From the NCBI GenBank assembly GCA_030446715.1, contig JAUJMU010000007.1:124001-188000 (forward strand): DNA of 64,000 nucleotides, written 5' to 3'. The translations under genes were made by a program, and so were the position numbers. Position 1 is the stretch's first letter. Each line of letters opens with the position of its first letter. This stretch comes from Cytophagales bacterium (GTDB lineage Bacteria > Bacteroidota > Bacteroidia > Cytophagales > 172606-1). The notes under the pieces are model-generated. The model saw only the letters and a list, made by a program, of their open reading frames with translations, did no database searches and was not told the DNA's origin. Below, piece after piece: positions 19,952-27,430 of the stretch.

Positions 19952-21120
19952 GGGATGGATTGTTGATTTCCCGGAAGATGATCAGTTGATTCTCCTTGAC
20001 GCCTCTGATAGTCTGCCCAGGCGTTGATGCCGCCTTTGAGGCTGCATACTGTTTTGTGGCTGTATCTCTCGCTGATGATCCTTGCCGCTTTGAGACTCCT
20101 TGCCCCTGCCTGACAGAACACCAGCAGATTTTCGGCGCCTTGCAGTTCCGGCAGGCGATTTTCCAGTCCGGAAAGGGGCACGGAAAGATAAGGCCTGCCG
20201 GCCAGCCGCGGCTGCTCGCCGGGGTTGCGCACATCAATCACCAGCCAATTTTCTTCACCCGCCAGCCTTTCAAATTCTTCCGGCAGCACCTCTTTTACCC
20301 GCCCCGTCTCCTGACCGCAGAATAAGTCATAATCCGTCTTCTTAAACGCTGCCTCATTTTCCGGAGCAGCCGATACCCCTGCCGGATCAGGGCTTAGTCT
20401 GAATTCAAAAAACGAATTATGCAACCAGTGCCAGGTGAGCAGCCGGCCGGCCAGCGGCTCTCCGAGTCCGGTCAGCAGTTTGATGGCTTCGCCTGCCTGC
20501 ATCGTGCCGATGATGCCCGGCAATACGCCCAACACACCCGCTTCGGCACAGTTGGGAACTTCTTCCGGCGCAGGGGGACGGGGAAAAAGGTCACGGTAAC
20601 TGAGGCGGGTGCCCGTAGCGGAATCCGGAAAATTGAAAACCCCTACCTGTCCTTCGTAGCGGTACACCGAGCCGTACACCAGCGGCTTGCCCAGCAGCAC
20701 GCAGGCGTCGTTGACCAAGTAGCGGGTGGGGAAATTGTCGGAGCCGTCCACCACCAGATCGTATCCGGCAATGATGCCGAGGGCATTGCCCGTGTCTATC
20801 CGGGTATTGAACACGTCCACTGCTGTATCCGGATTAGCCGCCCTGATTCTGGCCGCGGCCACTTCGGCTTTGGACAGGCCAATGTCCCCGGCGTTGTACA
20901 GGACCTGCCGGTGCAGGTTGGAGGTTTCCACCCGGTCAAAATCTACAATGCCCAGCCGGCCGACGCCGGCGGCGGCAAGGTACAGCAGAGCCGGACAACC
21001 CAATCCGCCGGCACCGATCACCAGCACGCTGCCGGCCAGCAGACGCCTTTGTTTTTCCTCTCCGAAATCCGGCAGGAGCATCTGCCGCCCGTACCGGCCC
21101 GAAAGATCAGATGAACTCAT
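19948..21120 (-). CDS. moeB: MoeB/ThiF-type adenylyltransferase with C-terminal rhodanese domain
   Basis: This 390-residue protein activates the C-terminus of MoaD as an acyl-adenylate and then supplies sulfur. The N-terminal E1-like domain has VLVIGAGGLGCPALLYLAAAG, the ATP site DGSDNFPTRYLVNDAC, and CAEAGVLGVLPG with the conserved cysteine. The C-terminal rhodanese domain has VFCQAGARSLKAARI, whose cysteine is the sulfur carrier. The paired CxxC zinc ligands usual between these parts are not visible; the segment where they should lie reads DPAGVSAAPENEAAF. It sits between moaD and moaE. Confidence 0.9.
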   Translation of the reverse strand: MSSSDLSGRYGRQMLLPDFGEEKQRRLLAGSVLVIGAGGLGCPALLYLAAAGVGRLGIVDFDRVETSNLHRQVLYNAGDIGLSKAEVAAARIRAANPDTAVDVFNTRIDTGNALGIIAGYDLVVDGSDNFPTRYLVNDACVLLGKPLVYGSVYRYEGQVGVFNFPDSATGTRLSYRDLFPRPPAPEEVPNCAEAGVLGVLPGIIGTMQAGEAIKLLTGLGEPLAGRLLTWHWLHNSFFEFRLSPDPAGVSAAPENEAAFKKTDYDLFCGQETGRVKEVLPEEFERLAGEENWLVIDVRNPGEQPRLAGRPYLSVPLSGLENRLPELQGAENLLVFCQAGARSLKAARIISERYSHKTVCSLKGGINAWADYQRRQGESTDHLPGNQQSIP

Positions 21121-21132
21121 CGTTTTATACTT

Positions 21133-21366
21133 TTACCCGCCGGAGAATGGTGGCAACAATGCAACCTCAGACTGCGGGAAAATGGGCGTATCGGTGGCGG
21201 CAATTTTCTTGTCAACGGCAATCTGGTAGGTCATGCCGCGCAGTCCCGGAAACTGGCTTTCCAGTTGCTCCCGCAACTGGGCCGTGGTGGCTGCACCTGC
21301 TACCTGCCACTCCTTGCCGGCAGTGATGTCAGCTATTTTTCCAAATGCAATGATTTTCAATTCCAT
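21133..21366 (-). CDS. moaD: Molybdopterin synthase sulfur-carrier subunit MoaD
   Basis: This 77-residue beta-grasp protein ends in PPFSGG, with the terminal Gly-Gly that MoeB adenylates and converts to a thiocarboxylate. Its length and the pattern MELKIIAFGKIADITAGK match MoaD. It lies 12 bases before the moeB-like gene on the same strand and forms the small subunit of molybdopterin synthase with MoaE. Confidence 0.95.
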   Translation of the reverse strand: MELKIIAFGKIADITAGKEWQVAGAATTAQLREQLESQFPGLRGMTYQIAVDKKIAATDTPIFPQSEVALLPPFSGG

Positions 21367-21413
21367 TTCTCAGCGCTATGGCGGGTTAAGTTCATCATCA
21401 ATTATCAATTATC

Positions 21414-22610
21414 CTACTGCCAGAACTGATTCAGGGGATACACCCGCACGGGTTCGCCCCTCCGGAATTTGTACCGGTCTTCGTCCAGTTGGATCAGGCA
21501 GTCGCTTTCTGAAAATGCGTTCATTTTATAGGATTCCTGCGCGGGCAGAACGGTTACTTCGTCGCCGGTAATCCGGCCTTTCACAAAGTGGGTCAGGCCC
21601 GGCTTTTTGGTAAAATCCCCCGCCAGTTTCCGGTATAGCTCATGGGCAAAACCCGGGTCGCGGCCGGTCATGATCCGGATGGCCGGCACCACGTACTGGT
21701 AGAAACAGGAGAGCACCGAACCAGGGTTCCCGGGAAGTCCGAATACCAGCGTATCGCCTCTGCGGCCGCAGTACAGGGGCTTGCCGGGCTTCTGCTTCAC
21801 TTTATAGAAAATGGTTTCTACGCCATTTCGGCGGAGGGCCCCGTGCACAAAATCGTAATCGCCGACGGATATGCCGCCGGTAACCAGCAGCAGCTGGCAG
21901 GAAGCCAGCCCCGAGGCAATGGCCTCAAAAGTCTGCTCCGGTTCATCGTCCACATTTGCAATCAGATGCGGCGCAATGCCGGCTTCGGAAAGGGCGGCCC
22001 TGAGGCTGAAAGAGTTGCTTTCGTACACCTGTCCGGGTTGCAGCGGGTGGCCCGGCGGCACCAGTTCCCTGCCCGTCAGGAGAATGCCGGTGCGGGGAGT
22101 GCCAAAGACGTTTATCTCCGTCAGGCCGAGTCCGGCCAGCAGACCGACGCTGCCCGGACCAAGCCGGACGCCGGCCTTTAGTACCAGATCTCCGCCGGCC
22201 GTCTGCGAGCCCCGGGGCCGCACATTGTCTCCGGGACTGATCGCAGGATCAAGAATCCGGATGGTTGTCCCTGACACCTCCACCTTTTCCTGCATCACCA
22301 CCGTATCGGCACCTTCCGGCACGGGGGCTCCGGTAAAAATCCGGACGGCTTCGCCCGGTCCGGGTGCCGGCAGGGAGGTTGCCCCGGCCTGTACTGTTCC
22401 GGTTACCGGCAGCGGCGTTCCGGCGCGGAAACCCTCCCACCGGAAGGCATATCCGTCCATGGACGATTGCCGGAAGGGCGGAATGTCGAGGGGCGAAAAA
22501 ATGTCTTCGGCCAGCACCAGCCCGGTGGCCCGTTCCAGCGGAACCCTGACGGGTACCGGCGGAGGCGTATGACTGAGGACCAGGCTTTTGGCTTCGTGGA
22601 CTGAAATCAT
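21414..22610 (-). CDS. moeA: Molybdopterin molybdenumtransferase MoeA
   Basis: The protein from the ATG at 22610 has 398 residues and the MoeA layout. ISVHEAKSLVLSHTPPP starts the domain, PPFRQSSMDGYAFRW carries the conserved SxMDGYA motif, and TGAPVPEGADTVVMQE, TGGISVGDYDFVHGAL and GLPGNPGSVLSCF follow in order. MoeA inserts molybdate into adenylylated molybdopterin. It is the first gene of the operon. The nine residues from the alternative upstream start do not match the family. Confidence 0.95.
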   Translation of the reverse strand: MISVHEAKSLVLSHTPPPVPVRVPLERATGLVLAEDIFSPLDIPPFRQSSMDGYAFRWEGFRAGTPLPVTGTVQAGATSLPAPGPGEAVRIFTGAPVPEGADTVVMQEKVEVSGTTIRILDPAISPGDNVRPRGSQTAGGDLVLKAGVRLGPGSVGLLAGLGLTEINVFGTPRTGILLTGRELVPPGHPLQPGQVYESNSFSLRAALSEAGIAPHLIANVDDEPEQTFEAIASGLASCQLLLVTGGISVGDYDFVHGALRRNGVETIFYKVKQKPGKPLYCGRRGDTLVFGLPGNPGSVLSCFYQYVVPAIRIMTGRDPGFAHELYRKLAGDFTKKPGLTHFVKGRITGDEVTVLPAQESYKMNAFSESDCLIQLDEDRYKFRRGEPVRVYPLNQFWQ

Positions 22611-22776
22611 TCGAAAGGTAGTGGTTATGTAAATCAAGCGTTAACTATGGTTGTAGGGTTACATGGTTGTATGGTTTAACTGTTAAATTGTTGGAGTTCC
22701 GGAAATGACCATACAGCCATATAACAATTCAACCATTCAACAATTTCTTCCCGCTGCACACATTACTTTATTCCCG

Positions 22777-22911
22777 CTACCTGAGCGGCCGGTGAAATGT
22801 TTCCCTGCACATTATGGCCACCACGCTTACCTGGGCCGGATCATTGTACGCGGGGTCGGGTACAATAAACCGGGCCAGCGGCGCGAAGCCGATCCGCCTG
22901 CCGGCGTAGTA
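22777..22911 (-). pseudogene. 3' part of a fibronectin-III-like sequence split by the mobile island
   Basis: Minus-strand codons from 22911 to the stop at 22777-22779 read YAGRRIGFAPLARFIVPDP and continue to FHRPLR. The missing 5' part lies at 27309-27421 on the far side of the 4.4-kb island. Joining them after removing the island and one TA restores GYDVYYAGRR in frame. The pattern fits one fibronectin type III domain. This shows that the island inserted into an existing coding stretch. Confidence 0.75.
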
Positions 22912-23010
22912 TAGCATTCCTGAATCAATTGTATTGCTGCACCCTACCGTCTTTGGCCTTCCTGTCATTTGGGGAGGATAGGGGTTTATACAAACCAAAT
23001 AGGAATGCTA
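22912..23010 (+). repeat. MITE-like repeat, left copy
   Basis: The 99-bp repeat starts TAGCATTCCT and ends AGGAATGCTA, giving 10-bp terminal inverted repeats. A TA dinucleotide lies on each side (22910-22911 and 23011-23012), as expected for TA-targeting elements. It has no coding capacity. The copy at 27210-27308 is the same element in the opposite orientation, with roughly 85-90% identity by eye. Confidence 0.85.
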
Positions 23011-23012
23011 TA

Positions 23013-23216
23013 GACTACCTCACAGCCCTGCTGGATGCACTCGAGCGTCAACTCGTGTTGCCAGCTTTTGTAGAGCCATCCATGCCCGGCCTCGTAGTAG
23101 ACCTCCAAGTGCTCAGTCCTGGTAAAGCAGTTCCTTGGCTGCTGACTGACTGTATGGCAGTCCTCGGGCAACTTCTCCCTTAGGGCAGTAGGAAGAGGAA
23201 TGCCCACCGGTTCCAA
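23013..23216 (-). pseudogene. STAS/SEC14-like protein start, truncated by left MITE
   Basis: In this frame the codons read NCFTRTEHLEVYYEAGHGW and LYKSWQHELTLECIQQGCEVV, then run straight into the repeat. The pattern (LEVYY...WLY..W) resembles the small STAS/SEC14-like proteins of Cytophagales, of which only the N-terminal part is left. The frame begins at a TTG at 23216 inside the XRE gene, so the true start is uncertain. A fusion to the XRE gene by frameshift is another possibility. Confidence 0.45.
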
Positions 23217-23613
23217 ACAAGGAGGTTTTTAACCCGTACAGCTCTTCCTGGCAGCAGGCCAGTAAGTCTTGCTGCAGTTGTAACTGAGCTTCCTGACTAC
23301 GGAGTAGTTGCTCGTAGAGCCTGCGTTCCCGCTTCCAGTGAGAGGAAAGTGAACTTAAATCGGGCTTATCATCCGATTGGTTTACCTGCCTGGAGCTGGT
23401 TGAGAGAAACTGGGGCTGTGGCTCACAGAGCAACCGGCTAACTGCTACTTCCAGCAACTGGGCTAACTGGAGCAGGGTGTCCACTTTTAGTTTTACCTCA
23501 TCAGTTTCAATCTTACGATAACCACCCTGAGTAAAGCCTAATCGCTCGGCTAGGTATTCTTGGGTATAACCCTTCTGTTGGCGTGCTTGGCGAATTCTGT
23601 TACCAATACTCAT
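23113..23613 (-). CDS. XRE-family helix-turn-helix regulator
   Basis: The 166-residue protein begins with a Cro/CI-type domain: IGNRIRQARQQKGYTQEYLA, then RLGFTQGGYRKIETDEVKL and LLQLAQLLEVAVSRLL. After a linker, a glutamine-rich coiled coil (WKRERRLYEQLLRSQEAQL) probably mediates dimerisation. It should bind the two 18-bp palindromes at 23662-23700 just upstream of its own start and so regulate itself. The last 30 residues look less ordered and overlap the STAS-like frame. It is carried within the mobile island. Confidence 0.85.
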   Translation of the reverse strand: MSIGNRIRQARQQKGYTQEYLAERLGFTQGGYRKIETDEVKLKVDTLLQLAQLLEVAVSRLLCEPQPQFLSTSSRQVNQSDDKPDLSSLSSHWKRERRLYEQLLRSQEAQLQLQQDLLACCQEELYGLKTSLFGTGGHSSSYCPKGEVARGLPYSQSAAKELLYQD

Positions 23614-23661
23614 AACCCTGAAAAGAGGAAGTGTTAATATACTACTTTTATGGTAACAAAT

Positions 23662-23700
23662 AGTATTAATTTTAATACTCCCGGTATTAAGATTAATACC
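23662..23700. promoter_or_regulatory. Paired 18-bp palindromic operators
   Basis: Two palindromes share one design, 8-bp perfect arms around a 2-base spacer: AGTATTAATTTTAATACT (23662-23679) and GGTATTAAGATTAATACC (23683-23700). Their centres are 21 bp apart, two helical turns, which suits cooperative binding of two repressor dimers on one face. They lie about 50 bases upstream of the XRE regulator gene, so autoregulation is the obvious inference; genes to the right could share the control. Confidence 0.75.
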
Positions 23701-23702
23701 TT

Positions 23703-23894
23703 TTGAATAGGAATTCCACGCTCATTCTGCCATTTTCACTCTTGCTCTTGCTCGGGACAAAGCTGCTATACGGTGTTGCAGCAGGAAGCCAAGCCTCACA
23801 CTACCATCAGAGAAAGACGACTATAGGCTTGCAACCATTTACACTTCTTGAGGGTCATTCGCACAAAGCCGGATTATCTACCAGAGTAACATAA
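23703..23894 (+). CDS. Possible small exported peptide
   Basis: A TTG-started frame of 63 codons begins three bases after the operators and opens with a good signal-peptide-like stretch (STLILPFSLLLLLGTKLLYG) followed by a polar tail. There is no family match and no room for a normal leader between the operators and the start, so it may be a remnant or chance. The remaining bases to 24135 show no gene. Confidence 0.2.
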   Translation: MNRNSTLILPFSLLLLLGTKLLYGVAAGSQASHYHQRKTTIGLQPFTLLEGHSHKAGLSTRVT

Positions 23895-24135
23895 AATAAC
23901 AATCACCAATAGGCTTGCAATACTATTGCTTTCATGCATGAATTGTGGTAGCAACCGGACCCTATTTAGAGGGGGCTTGCTTCTGCTATGACTCCTAATA
24001 CAACAGAGGTATTGATGCTATATGTTCAATTGCTAAACCACTCTGTACAGGGAGTTATAAGCACTCGCTTGCTTACACATAACCTGTTTGCAGTAGCACA
24101 AATTACATAATTTATTCCTTTAACTAATAACTACT

Positions 24136-26526
24136 ATGCTCCACACTTTTACCCATCGCCGACTTGCAACTGGTAACTTGTTGCAGAAAATTGTTCATCT
24201 GCTGCTATTGCTCCTTTGTGCATCTTCTTATGCGCAAAACAGCAAGTACACTCCTAAAGCAGCCCAGAAGGACAATAAGGACTTACAAGAAATCACGGAT
24301 GCTATTTATGGGAATGGCTGGTTAAAAATGAAAGAATCTAAGAAGTTGAATTCTAAGCTGCTATTTGCATTACACAAAAAAGCTTTTGGGCTTAGTGCGA
24401 GTGATGAGATGATACTGCAAAAGGTGGAAGAGATAGACAGTATAAGTCAGGTTCTGCACAGGTTTCAACAGTATTATAAGGGTATAAAAGTGGAAGGGGG
24501 AGAATTTGTTGTAAAAGCTAGAAATGCCTCCGCTGCTACTGCCCACGGCAAAATTATAGAGGACTTAGATTTACTAACTCAGGCAGCCCTATCCCCCGAG
24601 CAAGCCCTTCAAAAGGCTTTAACTCAGCTCAAAGCCCAGAGATACATCTGGGAGCCTTGGAGTGATACACTTTCTTCCCGAACGAAAGATTCCTTAGCCG
24701 CTTTAAAGCCAAAGGGTGAACTTATTATTACCCCTTTACTCTATAATGGGAATTTGCACAAGAGTAACTTCAAACTAGCCTATGCTTTTTCCATTGGTAT
24801 TGAGAAGCCTGCTTTTGATATACGTCGAGTATACGTAGATGCTGCAACTGGAGCAGTACTTAAAAACTTTACTCAAATTCGAAAATGCGACGGGGGTTCA
24901 GTAGATACGTATTATGATGGTTCGGACCGGGGTGTTAAGATACGCAAGCGGGGTTTCCCTAATTTCGATAGTGTGTTAGAAGACGATTGCCATAATATTA
25001 ATACGGAAAGGTGGGATAATTCAGGGTTTAATCCCGGATACAGAAGAATTAGAAACAACAATACGGATTGGGGCAATTCTATGGAAGCTACTGCTCACTG
25101 GGGCGTCCAGGTTACCCATGATTATTTTCGCTTTCGTCACAATCGGAGAGGTACTGATGGAAATAACCGTTTTATGCGGGTGGGCTTTAACCGATTAAAC
25201 ATTGCTTGTAATGCAGCTTATGTATTCGATCCTTTTTTAGGGATTGATAATGAAATTTGGATTGGGACAGGTGGTACTACATGCGGTCAGTCGTTGACTT
25301 GCAATCCAATGGTATCTTTGGATATTCTAGCCCATGAATTTACCCATGGTGTAACAACGTTTACTTCTGATTTAACTTTCTTTGGAGAATCAGGAGCTTT
25401 AAACGAATCTTTCTCAGATATATTTGGTACGGTAGTGGAGTATTATTACCACGGCTACGATTTGGGACGTTTGTTTACCATTGGTGAAGGCCCTATCGCT
25501 GGTGGACTTCGCTCCATGAGTGATCCCAACTCCATTCCCGTAACCTTTGAGGAGGACTGTACGGTAGTAGAAAACTGGGCGGGTTCCCCAACTTTTTACC
25601 AGCAGAGTGGGTTTTGGTATACTGGTTTCCGGGATAACGGAGGGGTTCACGTCAATAGCGGCGTACAAAACAACTGGTTTTACTTGCTCACGCAGGGAGG
25701 CAACCGTTTCGGGGTAACTGTTTCGCCTATTGATATCAATAGTGCAGCCAGAATCGCCTACCTTAATCTTATCACCCTTAATGCCGGTTCTCAGTATCAA
25801 GATGCTGCAAACGGTTCTGTGCAAGCGGCTATAGATTTGTTTGGTCAGTGCTCCAATGAAGCTCTGCAAACATTTAACGCCTGGAGGGCCGTAGGTATTT
25901 TTCCAAACATTGACCCCACTGCCATTGGTTGTACAGCACCCGATATGCCAGGTCCTGTTTTCGGCCCGGATTACCTTTGCGAATACCAGTACGGTGAATT
26001 CTTTGTAGATGATGTACCAAATGCTACTCAATACATATGGACAGCCGACCCGGGTTTATTCATTACGCCAAATGGTAGATTCTGCACAGTTACGGCTCAA
26101 TATACAGGTTCCTATGCACTCTCAGTGCGAGCAGAGAATGGTTATGGGTCGAGTGCGACCAATGGTATCATCGTGGGTGTATATCCCAGTAGCTTCTGCG
26201 ATGGGGAAACCTACAGGGTGAGTGCGGAAAAGAAATTAGAATTTTATTCTAACAGCCCTTTCGAAACGGGACAACTCTTAAAAGTTTTCCCAGTTCCTAC
26301 TAGGGGCAGCACTACTATTCACTATTTGGTTGATAAGCCAGGAAACGTTAAAGTAAGCTTACAGGATATTTTCGGAAGATCAGTAACTACTATTGAAGAA
26401 AACTACAAAGAGCCAGGTATTTATGAGGTTACTTTTGATGCCGCTTTATACCCGAAAGGCGTATATATGTGTATATTTGAATCCAATCGAAGAAGATTTA
26501 TTAAAAAGTTCATAATTTTAAAATAA
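24136..26526 (+). CDS. Secreted M4-family (thermolysin-like) metallopeptidase with T9SS sorting domain
   Basis: The 796-residue protein has a signal peptide (LLQKIVHLLLLLLCASSYAQ), an FTP/propeptide region to about residue 250, and an M4 catalytic domain. The zinc motif is DILAHEFTHGVT, with the third ligand in ESGALNESFSDIFG about 20 residues later; NNGGVHVNSGVQN-type sequence near residue 505 is the distal histidine segment. A PKD-like module follows, and the last 80 residues form a T9SS type A sorting domain (KVFPVPTRGSTTIHY to RRFIKKFIILK). It should be secreted to the surface or medium and cleave proteins. Its AT-rich codon use differs from genes outside the island, which argues for transfer. 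A lipoprotein gene follows by 9 bases. Confidence 0.93.
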   Translation: MLHTFTHRRLATGNLLQKIVHLLLLLLCASSYAQNSKYTPKAAQKDNKDLQEITDAIYGNGWLKMKESKKLNSKLLFALHKKAFGLSASDEMILQKVEEIDSISQVLHRFQQYYKGIKVEGGEFVVKARNASAATAHGKIIEDLDLLTQAALSPEQALQKALTQLKAQRYIWEPWSDTLSSRTKDSLAALKPKGELIITPLLYNGNLHKSNFKLAYAFSIGIEKPAFDIRRVYVDAATGAVLKNFTQIRKCDGGSVDTYYDGSDRGVKIRKRGFPNFDSVLEDDCHNINTERWDNSGFNPGYRRIRNNNTDWGNSMEATAHWGVQVTHDYFRFRHNRRGTDGNNRFMRVGFNRLNIACNAAYVFDPFLGIDNEIWIGTGGTTCGQSLTCNPMVSLDILAHEFTHGVTTFTSDLTFFGESGALNESFSDIFGTVVEYYYHGYDLGRLFTIGEGPIAGGLRSMSDPNSIPVTFEEDCTVVENWAGSPTFYQQSGFWYTGFRDNGGVHVNSGVQNNWFYLLTQGGNRFGVTVSPIDINSAARIAYLNLITLNAGSQYQDAANGSVQAAIDLFGQCSNEALQTFNAWRAVGIFPNIDPTAIGCTAPDMPGPVFGPDYLCEYQYGEFFVDDVPNATQYIWTADPGLFITPNGRFCTVTAQYTGSYALSVRAENGYGSSATNGIIVGVYPSSFCDGETYRVSAEKKLEFYSNSPFETGQLLKVFPVPTRGSTTIHYLVDKPGNVKVSLQDIFGRSVTTIEENYKEPGIYEVTFDAALYPKGVYMCIFESNRRRFIKKFIILK

Positions 26527-26535
26527 CCTATTGGT

Positions 26536-27006
26536 ATGAGAACGATTGTTTTAGGAGTAATAGGAACGTGTCTGCTGCTTAACGGCTGTAAAGATGCCAG
26601 CAGAACAGTAGTGCCCGAGTCGATCAAAGCAGTATTTGGGCAGGAAGTAGAGCTGCAATTTAAGCAGCAGGCAACCTTTGATGAGGGGGTCGGTGTACAA
26701 TTTGTTGGCTTCTATCCCGGTGCCACTGGAGTTGCTTATACGTATCCGGCCAAGATTCACCTCAAACTTACGGCTCAAAACGATACTGCGACAATTGAGA
26801 TTCCGGAAGGGTTTGTTGCAAAGAACGATAGTATAGCACCACTTTGGAACCTAACCCTTAAGCAACCCCTACGCACCTTCAATCCTGCGTTTTCACTAGG
26901 AAATATTAGTATCACTTACAAAGATACCTATCCGACCTCACTTGACTTAGTGGATGTAAAGCCAGAAGACCGAAGGGTGGTACTAGTGGCCACCCTGGGT
27001 CAGTAA
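26536..27006 (+). CDS. Lipoprotein of unknown function
   Basis: The 156-residue protein begins TIVLGVIGTCLLLNGC, a lipoprotein signal with the lipobox cysteine at residue 18. The rest is predicted beta-rich (AVFGQEVELQFKQQATF, KIHLKLTAQNDTATIEI). It follows the M4 peptidase by nine bases and probably shares its transcript, so it may be an accessory or an inhibitor of that peptidase. The length and pattern do not identify a family. Confidence 0.75.
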   Translation: MRTIVLGVIGTCLLLNGCKDASRTVVPESIKAVFGQEVELQFKQQATFDEGVGVQFVGFYPGATGVAYTYPAKIHLKLTAQNDTATIEIPEGFVAKNDSIAPLWNLTLKQPLRTFNPAFSLGNISITYKDTYPTSLDLVDVKPEDRRVVLVATLGQ

Positions 27007-27033
27007 ACTGGTTAGGAGGGATAAGCCCTGCTA

Positions 27034-27207
27034 AGAAACGTGAATTATCGAGGTAATGGATTGATGCAGGATTAATCAAAGCAAGAAGTCAACCCAGTTT
27101 TACAAAGAGCAGTTTAAGGAATTGTCAGAAACCAAGTACTCGCCACAACGAGAATTGTACCGGACAGCTTAAAGTTAGTCGAAATCTTTGTTGCCTGTGA
27201 TGACTTC
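27034..27207 (+). mobile_element. IS982-family fragment truncated at the right MITE
   Basis: The left terminus resembles the IS982 element at 33253-34284 (ACGTGAATTATCGAGGTAAT here, ACGTGAGTTATCGAGGTAAT there). The leader and first codons of the transposase follow (SLKLVEIFVACDDF). The start codon has changed from ATG to ACG. The fragment stops where the repeat at 27210 begins, so the repeat junction postdates this IS copy. Confidence 0.8.
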
Positions 27208-27209
27208 TA

Positions 27210-27308
27210 TAGCATTCCTATTTGGTTTGTATAAGCCCCTTCCCTTCACAAACGGCAGGAAGGCCAAAGACGGCAGGTAGCAGCAATACAACTGATTTAG
27301 GAATGCTA
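27210..27308 (-). repeat. MITE-like repeat, right copy (inverted)
   Basis: The repeat has the same 10-bp ends (TAGCATTCCT / AGGAATGCTA) and length as the copy at 22912-23010 but lies in opposite orientation. TA flanks both sides (27208-27209 and 27309-27310). Internal shared sequence includes the complement of CGTCTTTGGCCTTCCTG. Confidence 0.85.
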
Positions 27309-27421
27309 TAGACATCGTATCCGCGCAGATTCCGGTCATCAGTTGACCGGCTCCATTGCAGCCTAGCCCCGCCGGACCCGCTCCGGATCATGACCAGCCC
27401 GGCGGGTGCCGGCGGCGGCAT
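27309..27421 (-). pseudogene. 5' part of fibronectin-III-like sequence, in frame after the AGE gene
   Basis: Codons from 27421 read MPPPAPAGLVMIRSGSGG and continue to NLRGYDVY at the island edge. The 3' half is at 22777-22911. The stretch is in the same frame as the AGE epimerase gene upstream and is separated from it by one TAG (27431-27433) and three codons. It may therefore have been the C-terminal domain of that enzyme, or the start of a separate small gene. Confidence 0.65.
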
Positions 27422-27430
27422 CCCGTCGGG

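Larger units (their letters stand above)
22912..27308. mobile_element. 4.4-kb composite island bounded by inverted 99-bp MITE-like repeats
   Basis: Two 99-bp repeats in opposite orientation (22912-23010 and 27210-27308) bound this segment. Both outer edges are flanked by TA (22910-22911 and 27309-27310). Deleting the segment and one TA rejoins a fibronectin-III-like frame exactly. Inside are an XRE regulator, the start of a STAS-like gene cut at the left repeat, a secreted M4 peptidase, a lipoprotein and an IS982 fragment cut at the right repeat. Its base composition is more AT-rich than the flanking chromosome. The simplest reading is transposition of the whole unit by a TA-targeting (IS630/Tc1-mariner-like) transposase acting in trans on the outer repeat ends. 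No transposase for this is in the window. Confidence 0.75.
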
